From Humulus lupulus (lineage: Eukaryota > Streptophyta > Magnoliopsida > Rosales > Cannabaceae): a stretch of DNA of 64,000 bases. The notes under the pieces were generated by a model. The model saw only the letters and a list, made by a program, of their open reading frames with translations, did not search any database and had not been told where the DNA came from. This document shows, piece after piece, positions 22,035-32,540 of the stretch. Every line of letters starts with the position of its first letter. Position 1 is the first letter of the stretch. The stretch lies in NCBI RefSeq assembly GCF_963169125.1, contig NC_084799.1, positions 68,502,143 through 68,566,142 of the forward strand, given 5' to 3'. Both the position numbers and the translations under genes were made by a program.

Positions 22035-22784
22035 CTAACAAGAAAGAAAAGGGTGAGGGCCAGGCATGCAATAAATCATAGAGTACAGTTTTGGTGATTC
22101 GAGCTCGAAAGCACGAGATCACAGAGTAAACTCAATCGAGACTGAGGTCTCGAAAGGATAAATAGAATTCAAAGTGGAATCCCGAACTATTGTAAAGTTC
22201 GGGCTTCGAGCGTGTACTTAACACGAGAGTCAGGAAGTTTGGATTCATTTTAAGGATCTTGGATTTTCAGGGATAAAGCTGATGGTTACCAAAAAATGTG
22301 ATATTTTTGGGATTTGTGCAGTTAAAACCCTAAACCAAAACCCCCATATCTTGGCTTACACGATATGCTATTATTTGAAAAATCCTACCTTTGCATTTTT
22401 CGCACTGAAACTGGGTTTGAAACCCATGATTTAAAAAAAAAAAAATTGAATCCTAATTTTATGTAGTATCAGCTACACAATATGGATAAGGCTACTAACT
22501 AGTACATATATTCATACGGAAAGAAAGTACTTAAAAATGAATGAAGAGATAAAGATTGAGAAATCAAGAACATGAAACTTACACACAGAAGCTTACGGAT
22601 ATAGAGAAATTTTTTACTAGAATATCGGTTGCAGAAATGACTTCACGGAGTCAAAAATGCTGGAATTAATTTGTTTCTTCAGCGTGGAGAACATGAAAAA
22701 AAGAAGAACAAAGCTCTGGTGCATTTTCTTTTCTCTGAAAATTGGAATGTAAAAAGTGAGTGAGGAAGATGAAGATGAAGCGAC

Positions 22785-22792
22785 TATATATA
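22785..22792 (-). promoter_or_regulatory. TATA box of the antisense gene in E
   Basis: A minus-strand TATATATA about 750 bases upstream of the gene's ATG, at the position corresponding to the D TATA box at 60124-60131. It is preceded on that strand by GC-richer sequence. Assigned by comparison with B and D. Confidence 0.45.
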
Positions 22793-23068
22793 TGTCCCAG
22801 AGGGAGGTCAAAGGTCGGACAAATCAGGGCCGTCAGTTTAATTTGGGAACTGATGTGACGGTCAGGGTACAAATATGATAATGGCGGCAAAAAGCTGAAA
22901 CGCGAAAAGACGTGGGCATGTCGAAAAAGTACTCAAGTACTCTGACTGCGCAATCCGTGGCTGACGCGTGTCCACACTCAAGTGTGGTAGGTGGCTCAAT
23001 TTTTGGAAGTGGCAGTTCAAAAGTTTCCTTCTCATAGGATTCGAACTGATACTTTTGAGGGGGCAAAA

Positions 23069-23903
23069 TGTTACACCCAAATTTCGAGAATAGAAATTTT
23101 GATCTCGAAAGTCAGGCTCGTAAATGTAAGCTCGAAATAAGTAGATTCGTCATATAATCAACATTAATGAGAATGTCAAGAACAGTCTCGTTGAATAGTA
23201 AATGTGACAACATCGAAATTGGTGAGCTCGGAAACTATGTGGTCTCGGAGGTGTTTCGAGAATATATGTCAAGCTTGAAGCTACAATGACAGTGGTTCAA
23301 GACTTGTATAAATTCCATGATTCCTTTCCCGCCATCAGGCAAGACGGTTCGAGCTCGGGCATTGTGAGCTCGAAAAGGATGATCTGAACAATGTTACTTG
23401 TTAAAAGTCGAGGCGAACCGAGGTATCAAGCTCGTGATGGTTGGACGGTCTCGAAGGCGTGTGAGTCGAATGTTCAAGCTCGTAAGCTGTGTGGACATAT
23501 TTATTGTTATAAATCCCTATGTCTAAGGGATTGGTTGTAATTTGTTATTAAATCCCAAATATCATGGGATTTATACGCGTACGTAGTAACTATATACATT
23601 TATTTAATTGATTTGTATGATAACTCCTCGAAATATGAGGGGAGATATTCGCTAAACCTTTCAACTCTATAGATCGAGTGAACAACTCATTTGTATGGAA
23701 GAAGAAATTGGTATTGGGAAGACTCTGTAAAATTGCTTCCAAAAAGCTTTGAGAGAATTCCATAAAGTGAATAACACCGACTCGTGGACTAAACAGATTT
23801 TAACTGCTGAACCACGTAAAAATCGTGTCTATTATTGTTTGTTTCCTCTGGTATTTTATTTAATTGCTCTACATTTCTAAGTTGACGAAAAACGACGTCA
23901 ACA
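23069..23903 (+). repeat. 3' LTR of element E (835 bp)
   Basis: Starts TGTTACACCC directly after the polypurine tract and ends GACGTCAACA. It is clearly related to the D, C and solo LTRs but diverged. The five bases after it are CTTAT; the matching left duplication is outside the window. Confidence 0.88.
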
Positions 23904-24559
23904 CTTATATTTAACGGTAGATTGTAAATATGACATAAATTTAAATAAATAAATAATTAAACAAATTAAAATATGATATTTTTGAGATATTTTACAATGA
24001 TAATTATTTAAAAATAATAAAATCATATATTTAATAACTTAAATAAAATTTAATTAAACTTAAGCTTAATATTATATTAAACACATAATATATATTCTTT
24101 TGTCGTCACTGTCAAATTCAAAAGCTAGAACAAACTTAAACTTAAACAAAAATAAATAAATAAATTAAAATAGAATATTTTAAATATATTTTATGATAAT
24201 TTAAATAATTAAATCATATTTATTTAAAATAATAAAGTCATACATAGCATTTTTTTTATCTTATAAATTTGTGTAATAATTTATTTTTTATCAAGTGATT
24301 GAAGCTCTTTCCTTTCATCAAATTCACCAAAGAACATTGTGAGATACATTAGAAACTAAAAATAGTTTATGCACGTACACTATTGTCTACACTATGTTTT
24401 TTTTTATTCTTATTTTATTTCTATTATTAATTTCTTTATAAATATTGTTGTATTTTTTTTTTATATATATCATGTAGCCATATAAATATATATATATGCC
24501 AACGTTGTGTTTAGATATCATATAATTCGTTCTATTATATATATATATATATATATGAC
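23904..24559. other. AT-rich DNA with Helitron-like fragment
   Basis: No gene seen. The first bases (CTTATATTTAACGGTAGATTG) resemble the interior of the small Helitron at 32728-32905, and 24960-25015 resembles the 3' end of the same family, so E may have inserted into such an element. Two similar AT-rich segments occur near 23945 and 24150. It ends in a long (AT)n run at 24530-24556. Confidence 0.4.
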
Positions 24560-24919
24560 AATTCTTTTATAGGGGCTTCACTTTAAGCCCTACCGGTGGG
24601 GCTCTCAGTGTTCTCGACCTTTGAACAGTTTTCGATGCGATTTTTTTTATGACCGTGTATATTGTAGCTATTTAAAGCACTGCCACGATTTTTAGAAAAT
24701 TCTGAATAGTTTACAGTACCGAATTTGGAAAACAACATGTTTAAACCTAGTTTTCGGTACTATAAACTATTCGAAATTTTCTAAAAATTTGCAGGATGCT
24801 CTAACCAACTACAATATACACGGTCATAAAAAAAAAATTGCGTCGAAAACTGTTAACGAGTTTAGAACAGTGAAGAGCCCTACTGGTAAGGCTTAAAGTG
24901 AAATCCTTATAAGAGAATT
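24560..24919. mobile_element. Fold-back (long inverted repeat) MITE-like element, 360 bp
   Basis: The left arm from AATTCTTTTATAGGGGCTTC pairs with the right arm ending in AAGAGAATT over roughly 170 bases each. Shared words include CACTTTAAGCC, ACAGTTTTCGA, ATGACCGTGTATATTGTAG and TTTAGAAAATT, with a loop near 24740. The arms are not identical, so it is not recent. The ends lie in AT repeats, so the target duplication cannot be read and the superfamily is open. Confidence 0.72.
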
Positions 24920-26195
24920 CTTTTATATATATTAAGAAAAAATAGTGAACTATTTTTTATTAAAATTATAGATAATGTTTACAACTTTAAAACTAATCAA
25001 TCGTGTACGTTACTTCTACATATGTAAAAAGAATATAAAAATGTTGGAATTATTCATCCCATCTAATCATTAGACTAACTCAGTGGTTATCAGTTATATA
25101 TACTAATCAAGATAGCTAATTGTTGTTGAAATTCGCATTGAATGTAGAATCTGTTCCCCAATGAGCTAATAAAAGTATGCACATACGTGTGATTAAGGTG
25201 AGCACAACAAATGGCAATTAGACCAAGTTATTTTAAAGTCAAAAAAAAATATTCTGTCCATATATATCTTTCCATTTCCATGTATATCGTCATCCAAATT
25301 CCAATCAACATATATAGGCTTTTCCCCAAACAAACAAGTAGTCAAACACTTCCCCGAATATATCACTATAATTCCTTAAAATTTTAGATATTTGTTTACT
25401 TTTTCTTCTTCTTTTCCATTTTTAAAATCCGGTTAGATCACCAAACGGAATTGAATTTTTTTCCCCAAGTTATAAGATTAAATTTTAAGGGGATATTCCA
25501 AACTTTATTTTTAAACAAATGACTTTTTTTGGGGGATCATTTTTAAACAAATTAAGTTTGAATTATATCATTCGGCTTAGTCATAAGTATATGATTACTC
25601 CAAAAGAAAAGAACTTCTAGTCGCAGCCGGCTTTTGATGTAAGTATATGAGAATATTCATAAGCTTTTTAAAAAAGTTATTTTAGTCTTATAGTCTCATC
25701 TCGTGAAAGAAAGAAATTTTATTAAGGAATTTTCTGGATTTGGATTATAAATATATACAATATAGATTAGAATCAAGGATAATGATAAGGAAATGTGATT
25801 TGATACAAAACGACAAAAAAAGTCTCTATCAGGGAAGATGGACCAATGAAGATGTTTTACTATACACCACATGATGATGCTGGCTCCTTTGAAATTTGGC
25901 TCTAAACTTAATAAAGATTGTGACACATGATAATAACCATTCTTTCCTTTTTCTATCTATGGTTATTAAATGATTTAGTGGATTAGCAAAGTTGACAAGT
26001 CTATATCTGGGCAGAAAACCAAGCCCAATCAGAGGCAAATGGATCGCATTGGACTTGAATTTGTTAATTGTTGTATGGAAAATTTTAAAATATATGGCTT
26101 TTATATTATTAATAAGTAAAAATATAAGAATTATATATTTTTTTAATTTGTATGGAAAAATTTATTTAAAAAAATTAAAGTGTGGAAAATACAAT
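24920..26195. other. AT-rich intergenic DNA, no gene recognised
   Basis: Short open frames only, none with a recognisable protein. The first hundred bases resemble the 3' end of the small Helitron family. From about 25030 the composition is less repetitive and could be single-copy DNA. I see no RNA gene and no clear promoter. Confidence 0.5.
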
Positions 26196-26562
26196 TAATA
26201 ACTAACTAAAATATAAAAATGCTATATTTTTTTTTATCATAATTATGTTTTTTTTTTTAATTTTAAAGGTAATTTTATTTTATTTTTTCCTTTATTTTTT
26301 AATTATTTTTTCTTTCTTTTTTTTCCTTACTTATTTTTTCTTTCATTTCTTATTTTTTCCTTCATCATTTTTTTTCTTTCCATTTGTCCATTCTTCTTCT
26401 TCTTCTTCTCATTTTTATTCATTTATCTATTTTTTTCTTTCATTTGTATTGTTTTATTTTTTTTTATATTTTTTTTTCATTTTTTCCTTCTATTTTTTCT
26501 TCACTTTTGTATTTATTATTTTCTCATTCTATTTTTTTTTCCACACATATGAGCTCACAATT
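26196..26562. repeat. Pyrimidine-rich low-complexity tract, copy 1
   Basis: Starts TAACTAACTAAAATATAAAAATGC and then is almost all T with scattered C (TTTTTC, TTCTTC words), ending TTTCCACACATAT. A second, longer copy with the same start and end motifs lies at 28505-29060. Open frames here code only for Phe/Ser/Leu runs and are not genes. Confidence 0.85.
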
Positions 26563-27021
26563 AGTAGTGTTGACGCCGTTTTTCGTCAACTTAAATTGCA
26601 AAACAATTAAACAATATAAACTATGAAGCGAATGGATGATAAAGAGGAACAAAAAGGTTTTTATATGGTTCAGCAGTTAATTCTGCCTAGTACACGAGTC
26701 TTTGTTACTAAGACTTTGAGTTTTCTATAAATTCTTCAGAGATGAATTACCCAAGACTTTCTCTCAAGTAGTCAGATATCCATCCCTTACAAGTAAGTGG
26801 TCATCCCTCCTCTATGTATAGGGGAGGTTACAGAGTTCATTCCCACATGTTTCGGGAAGATATTCTGTATATAATTCAAATAATGACATTAAATGCAATA
26901 TCTCCTATATACATGGAAACGTCCCATAAGAATCGGGAACAAATAACAAACTAAATGGTATCCCTTAAATATTATGATTATACAACAATAAATATGTTCA
27001 TACGTAACGGGCTATCCCAGG

Positions 27022-28130
27022 TGTTGACTGTGTTTTTAGCCAACGGCATGAGAACGTCAAATACGACAAGCCTTCAAGAGAATTTAAAAACGACACAAAC
27101 GGTTTAATAAAGAAAATAAAGAACACACAAGATTTTTATAGTGGTTCAGCCCCGATTGTGGGTAATAGCCTAATCCACTTAGAGTTGTGATTTATAGATC
27201 CGTACTCAAGATCAGATGGACTGAGCCAATTGAGTTTCTTCAGTACAGATTGCAAAAATACAAAAATTCTCTCAAATGCCAGCACTTTCTCTCTCTAGAA
27301 TACTCAGACCCAAATTTCTCTCTCTAGAAAGAAGAAGCAGAAGAAGCCCCTCTCTCATCCCATAAGCCCTCTATTTATAGGCTTAGGGTCATACATTCGG
27401 TATCCCCTAGAACCGGGATATTTTATTATATTTATTACATTTAAATTACAAAGAAACATTCAAAATTCAAAATGTAACAAACCCCCAATTTGTGGGAAGA
27501 ATGAGAGATTCCTGCGTATCTTGTTGAAGCTGTTTATGGGAATCTTGACTTAGTCCTCCTCTAGCTAGTTGATCCACCTCCTACTGACCACCCATGCAAG
27601 TGCTGGTCGAACATGTGCATGGTGGTAGGACAAACATTTGTTGGTCGGACGTGCATGGTGGTAGGACATGCATGGTGGTAGGACATGCACTTCTCTCCTC
27701 TAACATGGCACTCTCCTCTAGCATGCCATGTTTCTCCTCGGACCAAATCCTTGGGGTCTCCTAGGACCACTCTCTTGGGGTCTCCTAGGACCACTCTCTT
27801 GAGTTCTCCTCGGATGCACTCTCCTTAGCTCTCCTAGGATGCATTCTCCTTAGCCTCCTAGGATGCATTCTCCTTAGCCCCCTAGGATGCACTCTCCTTA
27901 GCTCTCCTAGGATGCATTCTCCTTAGCCTCCTAGGATGCATTCTCCTTAGCCTCCTAGGATGCACTTTCCTTAGCCAGTCCAAATTCTTTGTCAGTCTAC
28001 CGGGTCACTTTATCACAACTCTGAGGAGTCAATGTATTTATTGACTATTTAATGTGTCTTTTACGGACCATGTACTGCCATTTGTCACATTTATTGCCAC
28101 GTCATTGATCTCCAATTTTTGGGTATAACA
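27022..28130 (-). mobile_element. Nested solo LTR, 1109 bp, TSD CCAGG
   Basis: Starts TGTTGACTG and ends GGGTATAACA on the plus strand; flanked by perfect CCAGG (27017-27021 and 28131-28135) inside the family 2 solo LTR. On the minus strand it begins TGTTATACCC, resembling the family 2 LTR start TGTTACACCC, and it has a minus-strand TATA box near 27370 (CTATAAATAGAGGG). This looks like a third Tat-type family. It contains a minisatellite. Confidence 0.88.
27732..27975. repeat. Minisatellite inside the nested solo LTR
   Basis: About nine units of 23-30 bases built on CTCCTAGGATGCATTCTCC plus TTAG. The first units are more diverged (CTCCTAGGACCACTCTCTT). Just upstream, near 27640-27690, GTGGTAGGACATGCATG is repeated two to three times. 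Confidence 0.85.
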
Positions 28131-28504
28131 CCAGGTGACTCATCGGGTCTTCGAGATCAGCAATCGGCATTGTGACTGTCAAGACTTATGGAACTATTCC
28201 GAGCTTGCCACTCTACTTCAGGACATGCTCGAAGTAGATAGATACTGTTGAAGCTATCACACTCGAGCTCGCACTTCCCAAGCTCGGACTGCTTAATCTA
28301 AAGACAATCGATAATTGATGTATCCCAATGTCGTGCCATTTCAAACTCAGAAAGTATCCCGATGTTACACATCCTTGAGATCGTAGCTTTCCTTCAGAGA
28401 TCTTACAGCTGGACCGTATAATGTTTTCATATATTTCGAGCTCACACTTGACGAGCCCAGTTTTCGAGGTCATAACCTCTGGTCTCGAAATCTCGGTGTA
28501 ACAA

Positions 28505-29060
28505 GTAGCTAACTAAAATATAAAAATGCTACATTTTTTTATCATAGTTATGTTTTCTTTACTTTTAAAGGTAATTTTATTTTATTTTTTCTGTTATTTT
28601 TTTTCTTTTCTCCTTACTTATTTTTTCTTCCATTTCTTCTTTTTTTTTTCTACCAATTTTTTCATTCATCATTTTTCTTTCTTTCTATTTTTCCATTCTT
28701 CTTCTTCTTCTCATTTTTATTCATTTATCTATTTTTTCATTTGTATTGTTTTGTTTTTTTTTCATATTTTTTCAGTTTTATTTTTATTTTTCCCTTCTAT
28801 TTTTTCTTTTCTACTTCCATTTTTTTTAAATTTTTTTCTACCAATTTTTTCATTCATATTTTTTTCTTTCAATTTTTCTATTATTTTTCTTCTTCTTCTT
28901 TTCATTTTTATTCATTCTTGTGTTTTTTTTCCTTCATCATTTCTTTTGTTTTGTTTTTTTTTTTCATATTTTTTTAGTTTTATTTCCTAAGTTTTTTTCC
29001 CTTTTTTCATCTTCATTTTTTGTACTTATTCTTTTTTAATTCTATTTTTTTCACACATAT
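28505..29060. repeat. Pyrimidine-rich low-complexity tract, copy 2
   Basis: Begins GTAGCTAACTAAAATATAAAAATGC and ends TTTTTCACACATAT, matching both ends of copy 1 at 26196-26562, but is about 190 bases longer through expansion of T/C-rich words. The pair looks like a tandem duplication later separated by the solo LTR. Confidence 0.8.
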
Positions 29061-30403
29061 TTTAACATTACATAATTATTTTACTATTTTTTTATTTATT
29101 ATCTTTTATTACTGTAAATTTTTTTTTTATAGTTTTTTCCACTATATGTAAAAAAAATTAAATTAATTTTTTCAGCATTTTCTTTTTACTGTAACCCTTA
29201 TAGGAACACCAAAATTTGGAAAGAAAACTAATAAAAATATCAAACCATGAATGTGTAACCAGTTATCCTAATGAGAACATTCAAATCTAGAAAAAAAAAT
29301 TATATGAAGAAGATGAGAGAGAAGGGAAAGGGGGTGGATCTGATTTTTTTTTCTATCTTCAGATTTGTGGTAACTAGTTACATTCCTGTTCTTTGTGTGT
29401 ATATTTCTGGGGGTAACTGATTACCTTCACGTTATGATGTGTGTGTATATTTCTGGGTTCTTTATGGTAACTGGTTACCTATGTTACTAAAATCATAGTT
29501 ACTTTTTCTTCCTTTTTTAATGAAGTGTTCTTCCTATTTTTCTTTAAAATTTGATGTTTCTTTCCTATTTAATATGAGTAACCTATCATCCTCTTATGGT
29601 AACTGGTTACCCCTCTTATGGCAGAAAGTTACTTCTCTCAGGATAACTGGTTATCCTTCTTGGTACATGTTATTTAACCTAGATCTAGGATTTTTTTTAC
29701 ATAACTGTCAAAGTTCAATCAAGTAACTGATTACCTTACCCAGGATTTGAAAAAAAAACGTACAATCTAAATGTTCATAATAAATAAAAAAAATAATTTT
29801 AAACACAAAGCTTATTGCAAAAAAAAAAAGAATATTTTTTTGCAAAACAACCAAATAAAATTTTAATATAAAAAAGCAAATAAGCTACAAAAATAATAAT
29901 CAAATTACAAACATACCCTTCCAAATTAATAAACATGATTAAGAGTAAAACTATGACATAAACCAACATTTATATAAAAATATGAGAAAAAAACCATAAA
30001 AGTGAAAATTCTTAAAAAAAATCATAAATTATATTATTTTTTTGAAAAAAAAATCATATTTTTGGACACTCTATTAAAAATCTCATTTAAAATGTAATTT
30101 CCTCTCGTTGTTATCTATGTATTCGATTAGCCAAGCCAGTGGCTCAAAGTTTATGAAAGTGAAAATATATGGGCCCAAAAGAATAACATGTTTGGGACTT
30201 GCTAAATTCTAATCCAACTTATCCAAGCATGAGTGTTGTATAATAAACTCTTGTCAAGTAGATTCACAACAATACAAGTAATTATTTGGATAAATTCCCA
30301 CAGTGAGTCCTGTTGAAAAAAAAAAGGTTGAATTGAAACTGGATCCTCCTAACATTCGATTGCGACAACTCCAAAGATATTTGATATTAGAAGAAAAAAA
30401 ATC
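29061..30403. other. AT-rich intergenic DNA with a cluster of GTAAC palindromes
   Basis: No gene recognised. Between 29255 and 29734 seven near-palindromic 12-mers of the form GTAACYRGTTAC occur (starts at about 29255, 29370, 29413, 29467, 29599, 29643 and 29723). The rest is A/T-rich with homopolymer runs. Confidence 0.6.
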
Positions 30404-30406
30404 TAA

Positions 30407-31054
30407 GGGCTCGATTGGTAAGCAATTGAGATACAATTTTATAAATCTGAAAACTCAAAATAAGTAGGTCCCACCAAAATAGTTGATTGGTTCATTATTC
30501 TGAAAAAATGTTTTTAAATCTAAACTCCAAAACTAAGGCAAAAGTTGAAAACACAAATATATCGTTTTCTCAAATCCAAAATCTACAGCACAATATTATT
30601 TTTCTTTCCACCGTCTATTCTGTTTATTTCAGTTTGATGGTGTCTTCTATTTTTCGTATTCTTCTCCCTGTCTTTGTATTATTTTTTTAGTCATCTATAT
30701 AAATTTAGTAAAATAATTAATTATAAAATCATATAATAGAATATAATTTGATTCTAATTTACAATATATTTGCTAAAAAAATTCATTGATCAAATAAAAA
30801 TTACAACAAATAAATAAAAAAAAAATTCACTTCAATTACTATTATACCAAAAATAAAAAAATATATATTTACATATTCAATTTTTAGATTTTCTACCAAA
30901 AAATTATTCAATTTTATAAAACTAAAAAATAATTAACGGACAATACATTCAATCACATTTTCATAAACATATTTTCAGACACTAAATCTAGATTATTTTT
31001 TCAGAATCATACTTTTTCAAAATACAATTTTTAAATCACTAACCAATCATGCCC
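30407..31054. mobile_element. Tourist-like (PIF/Harbinger) MITE, 648 bp, TSD TAA
   Basis: Left end GGGCTCGATTGGTAAGC, right end (reversed) GGGCATGATTGGTTAGTG, each next to TAA (30404-30406 and 31055-31057). TAA or TTA duplications and GGGC-type inverted ends are typical of Tourist/PIF elements. No transposase is encoded. Confidence 0.65.
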
Positions 31055-31057
31055 TAA

Positions 31058-31384
31058 AAAAATATAACTTTAATTTATAAAAAAAATCAAAGTTAATGAC
31101 AATGTAATATTGTTATGAATTTAATTAATACACTATTATTAAATTTTAATTTATCAATATAATTAAATTTTACTTTCAGCTAAACCAATCACGTATTCAG
31201 TTTCTGTTATATTTTCAAATTTAATACCAATCACAGATTCAATTTTTTAAAACTCAAAAACAATTTATTGACATTGAACCAATCACATTTTCAGAAACAT
31301 GTTTTTAGTCACTAAATTCAGATTTTCATTTCAGAATCTCACTTTTCAAAAATACAGTTTTCTAATCGCGAACAAATCAGACCC
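31058..31384. mobile_element. Second, partial copy of the same Tourist-like MITE
   Basis: Its right part repeats the right half of the neighbour: CAATCACATTTTCA, AGAAACATG..., TTTCAGAATC, and ends (reversed) GGGTCTGATTTGTTCGCG followed by TAA (31385-31387). The left end is not recognisable, so it is a truncated copy joined to the first, or the pair is a composite with outer TAA repeats at 30404 and 31385. Confidence 0.5.
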
Positions 31385-31760
31385 TAAGTATCTAGCTAGG
31401 TGATGCAAAAGGCAAAAGGAATAGTGAGTCAGAAAATATCTTCTGAAAAAGAAGAAAGTGTTTATTTTATTGCCGCCGGTAAGAGAAACAATTCATTATA
31501 ATGCCGAAATGTAACCACTTGAGCAACTGTGTTCAGTACTCCATGAACACAAGTTGTTGAGTTAATTGTATTTTAACAACCTAAAAATGCCGAAAGGAAG
31601 TTTGACCCTTCAAATTCCAACCATATGATTCATTTGATATTCAGTAAAACTTTCATAGAGTATTATTCTATATTAGAATAATTTTTAGATAGTCATAAAA
31701 TGTTTTAGCCAGCTTAAAACTAGTTATAAATAAAAATAATCCTACATTATAATAAATTAG

Positions 31761-32096
31761 TTGTGTTTGGTAAAATTTTTATTTTTTAAACACAAAAATA
31801 GAAATATTATTTTATTTTTGTTTCTTTATTTTTAAAAAATAAAAATATATTTGGTAACTATTTTTCTTTTTTGTTTTTAAAAATAAAAAATAATAAACGC
31901 CTTTGATAATTTTTATTTTTATTTTTTTGTTTAACAATATGATATGTTAATTTGAAGAAGAGAAGAAAAAAAAAAAGAAAAAATCGAAAACTGTTTAAAA
32001 AAATTTTAAAAGTAAAAAATTTCTATTTTCAAAATTTAATAAATTTTAATTAAAATTTTAAAAAATAATAAATAAAAATAGAGTTACCAAACACAT
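31761..32096. mobile_element. Possible MITE with TTGTGTTTGGTAA-type ends
   Basis: TTGTGTTTGGTAAAA at the left and, reversed, TGTGTTTGGTAACTC at the right; a further GTTACCAAACAACA at 32154-32166 offers an alternative end. The interior is A/T homopolymer rich. No clear target duplication, so this is tentative. Confidence 0.35.
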
Positions 32097-32540
32097 TTTA
32101 TGTTTAATTATCAAATTTTTAATTAATTAAATAAAAAAAACTATTTTTTTAAGTGTTACCAAACAACATCAATATTTCTTAATCCTGCATTTAGAAAATA
32201 TGCCTCCATGTAGTAATGATTGTCTTAATACTAAATATATATGATAACTTATACATACTAAAAATTCATGATGATATTAATTATCAATTTAGATTTCAAA
32301 AATAAATTAGCATATATCCAACATTCTATAGATATGTACATTGTAATTATATATTTATGTCATTTTCGTATATGAATGTTTATACAATGACTTAGACGTA
32401 TTTTTTCAATTATTATTTAATTTAAAATTAAATATGTATATTTCTAATATTTTATAGATTTAATTATATTAAGTTATAACATCCTTATAGTAATTTAGAG
32501 AGGTTTTAGTGTAATTGTGTTTTACATGCTTTTTAATACA

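Larger units (their letters stand above)
20493..23903 (+). mobile_element. Element E: 3' part of a family 2 LTR retrotransposon
   Basis: Host of element C. From left to right it holds a short unrecognised stretch (20493-20665), a decayed antisense gene on the minus strand, its TATA box, a polypurine tract (TTTTGAGGGGGCAAAA at 23053-23068) and the 3' LTR. Gag-pol and the 5' LTR must lie left of the window, beyond C and A. The antisense gene has lost its last exons compared with D, so E had suffered a deletion. It is the oldest layer of the left nest. Confidence 0.85.
26568..28503 (-). mobile_element. Solo LTR of family 2 (822 bp without insert), TSD AGTAG
   Basis: Plus-strand ends TGTTGACGCCG and GGTGTAACA match the C 5' LTR. 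Perfect direct repeats AGTAG flank it (26563-26567 and 28504-28508). No internal sequence remains. It is itself split by a second solo LTR at 27022-28130. It sits at the junction between the two copies of the pyrimidine-rich tract. Confidence 0.9.

Noticed and set aside
24484..24556. Possible regulatory TATA cluster
   Set aside because: It is a plain (AT)n microsatellite with no gene next to it.
23904..25020. A single Helitron spanning both flanks of the fold-back element
   Set aside because: The start and end resemble the small Helitron family, but the match is weak and the interior cannot be aligned by eye.
25030..26195. Host gene fragment
   Set aside because: The composition is less repetitive, but there is no open frame, splice pattern or recognisable motif.
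26245..26626. Open frames rich in Phe, Ser and Leu, some with membrane-like stretches (also 28526-28990)
   Set aside because: They are translations of T/C-rich low-complexity DNA and would look hydrophobic by chance.
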